Assembly: GCA_002353275.1 (NCBI GenBank)
Contig: DEJH01000092.1
Span: 1 to 39,790, forward strand
Length of the DNA stretch: 39,790 bases
Source: Caryophanales bacterium UBA2753
GTDB lineage: Bacteria > Bacillota_I > Bacilli_A > RFN20 > CAG-826
Direction of reading: 5' to 3'
In this document: one piece after another, positions 39,726-39,790 of the stretch
How positions within the stretch are numbered: the stretch's first letter is position 1
How the letters are laid out: every line of letters begins with the position of its first letter
The notes under the pieces: model-generated
Databases searched by the model: none
Told to the model about the DNA's origin: nothing
What the model saw: the letters and a program-made list of their open reading frames with translations, nothing else
Program-made: the position numbers and the translations under genes

Positions 39726-39790
39726 CAAGTTTGCAAAGCAAAAAGAAAACATATAAACTAATAACGGTATCTCATTAACAATATATGTAT

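Overview
The window reads as chromosome of a low-GC, wall-associated or Mollicutes-related Bacilli lineage, for example an uncultured gut group near Acholeplasmatales, Erysipelotrichales or RF39. The evidence is strong A+T bias, Bacilli-type housekeeping genes (RNase J, YlbF, RnpM, YitT, YolD, SpoIIIE-type FtsK) and a short bacterial IF2. The genetic code looks standard: Trp is TGG, and TGA is a real stop at the end of rnpM (17096-17098). That argues against a Mycoplasma/Spiroplasma code. The exact taxon is inference.

Layout. 1-105 is the tail of a rRNA cytosine methyltransferase (+). 106-5555 is a minus-strand operon ftsK > pullulanase > plsC. 5611-7299 is an RNase J paralogue with a degenerate active-site motif. 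7379-10404 is a three-gene glycerol-3-phosphate/FAD dehydrogenase operon. 10460-13033 holds pnp and rpsO, the latter with a structured leader. 13144-19505 is the conserved translation and transcription cluster rimP-nusA-rnpM-infB-rbfA-truB-ribF, with a probable attenuator ahead of rimP. 19622-23068 holds LicD, a membrane/LRR protein, a Sel1-repeat protein and a HAD phosphatase. 23148-27323 is a membrane gene (+), then a 2.85-kb accessory island (HTH regulator, zinc-ribbon membrane protein, SPFH/YdjI-GYF protein), then mgtC. 27499-31434 (+) carries a 56-aa histone-H1-like protein, an NAD-dependent epimerase, a Y-family polymerase with its YolD partner, and a Pr6Pr/AIG1-like membrane protein. 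31457-34663 (-) is proS preceded by a degenerate GGDEF/EAL protein. Then follow tRNA-Ser(CGA), a His-rich COG0523 GTPase, YitT, a membrane-anchored thioredoxin-like protein, and the ylbF-rsmD-coaD operon.

The main discoveries are three. (1) The island at 23833-26683 is bounded by a 125-bp direct repeat of the 3' end of mgtC with only two mismatches, both synonymous. It looks like an element that inserted at the mgtC 3' end and carries a copy of that end. (2) The island regulator has a promoter whose -35/-10 spacer is almost entirely an (AG/CT)8 dinucleotide repeat, a candidate phase-variation switch. A TATCGCGATA-centred inverted repeat abuts the -35. (3) About eleven first genes of transcription units have a clear -10 box ending only 6-11 nt before the ATG and no Shine-Dalgarno, predicting leaderless or near-leaderless mRNAs beside a second class with normal leaders and SDs.

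Most genes are ordinary housekeeping and are annotated with good confidence. Promoters, operators and the mobility model are read by eye and remain hypotheses. No intergenic stretch exceeds 300 bases.
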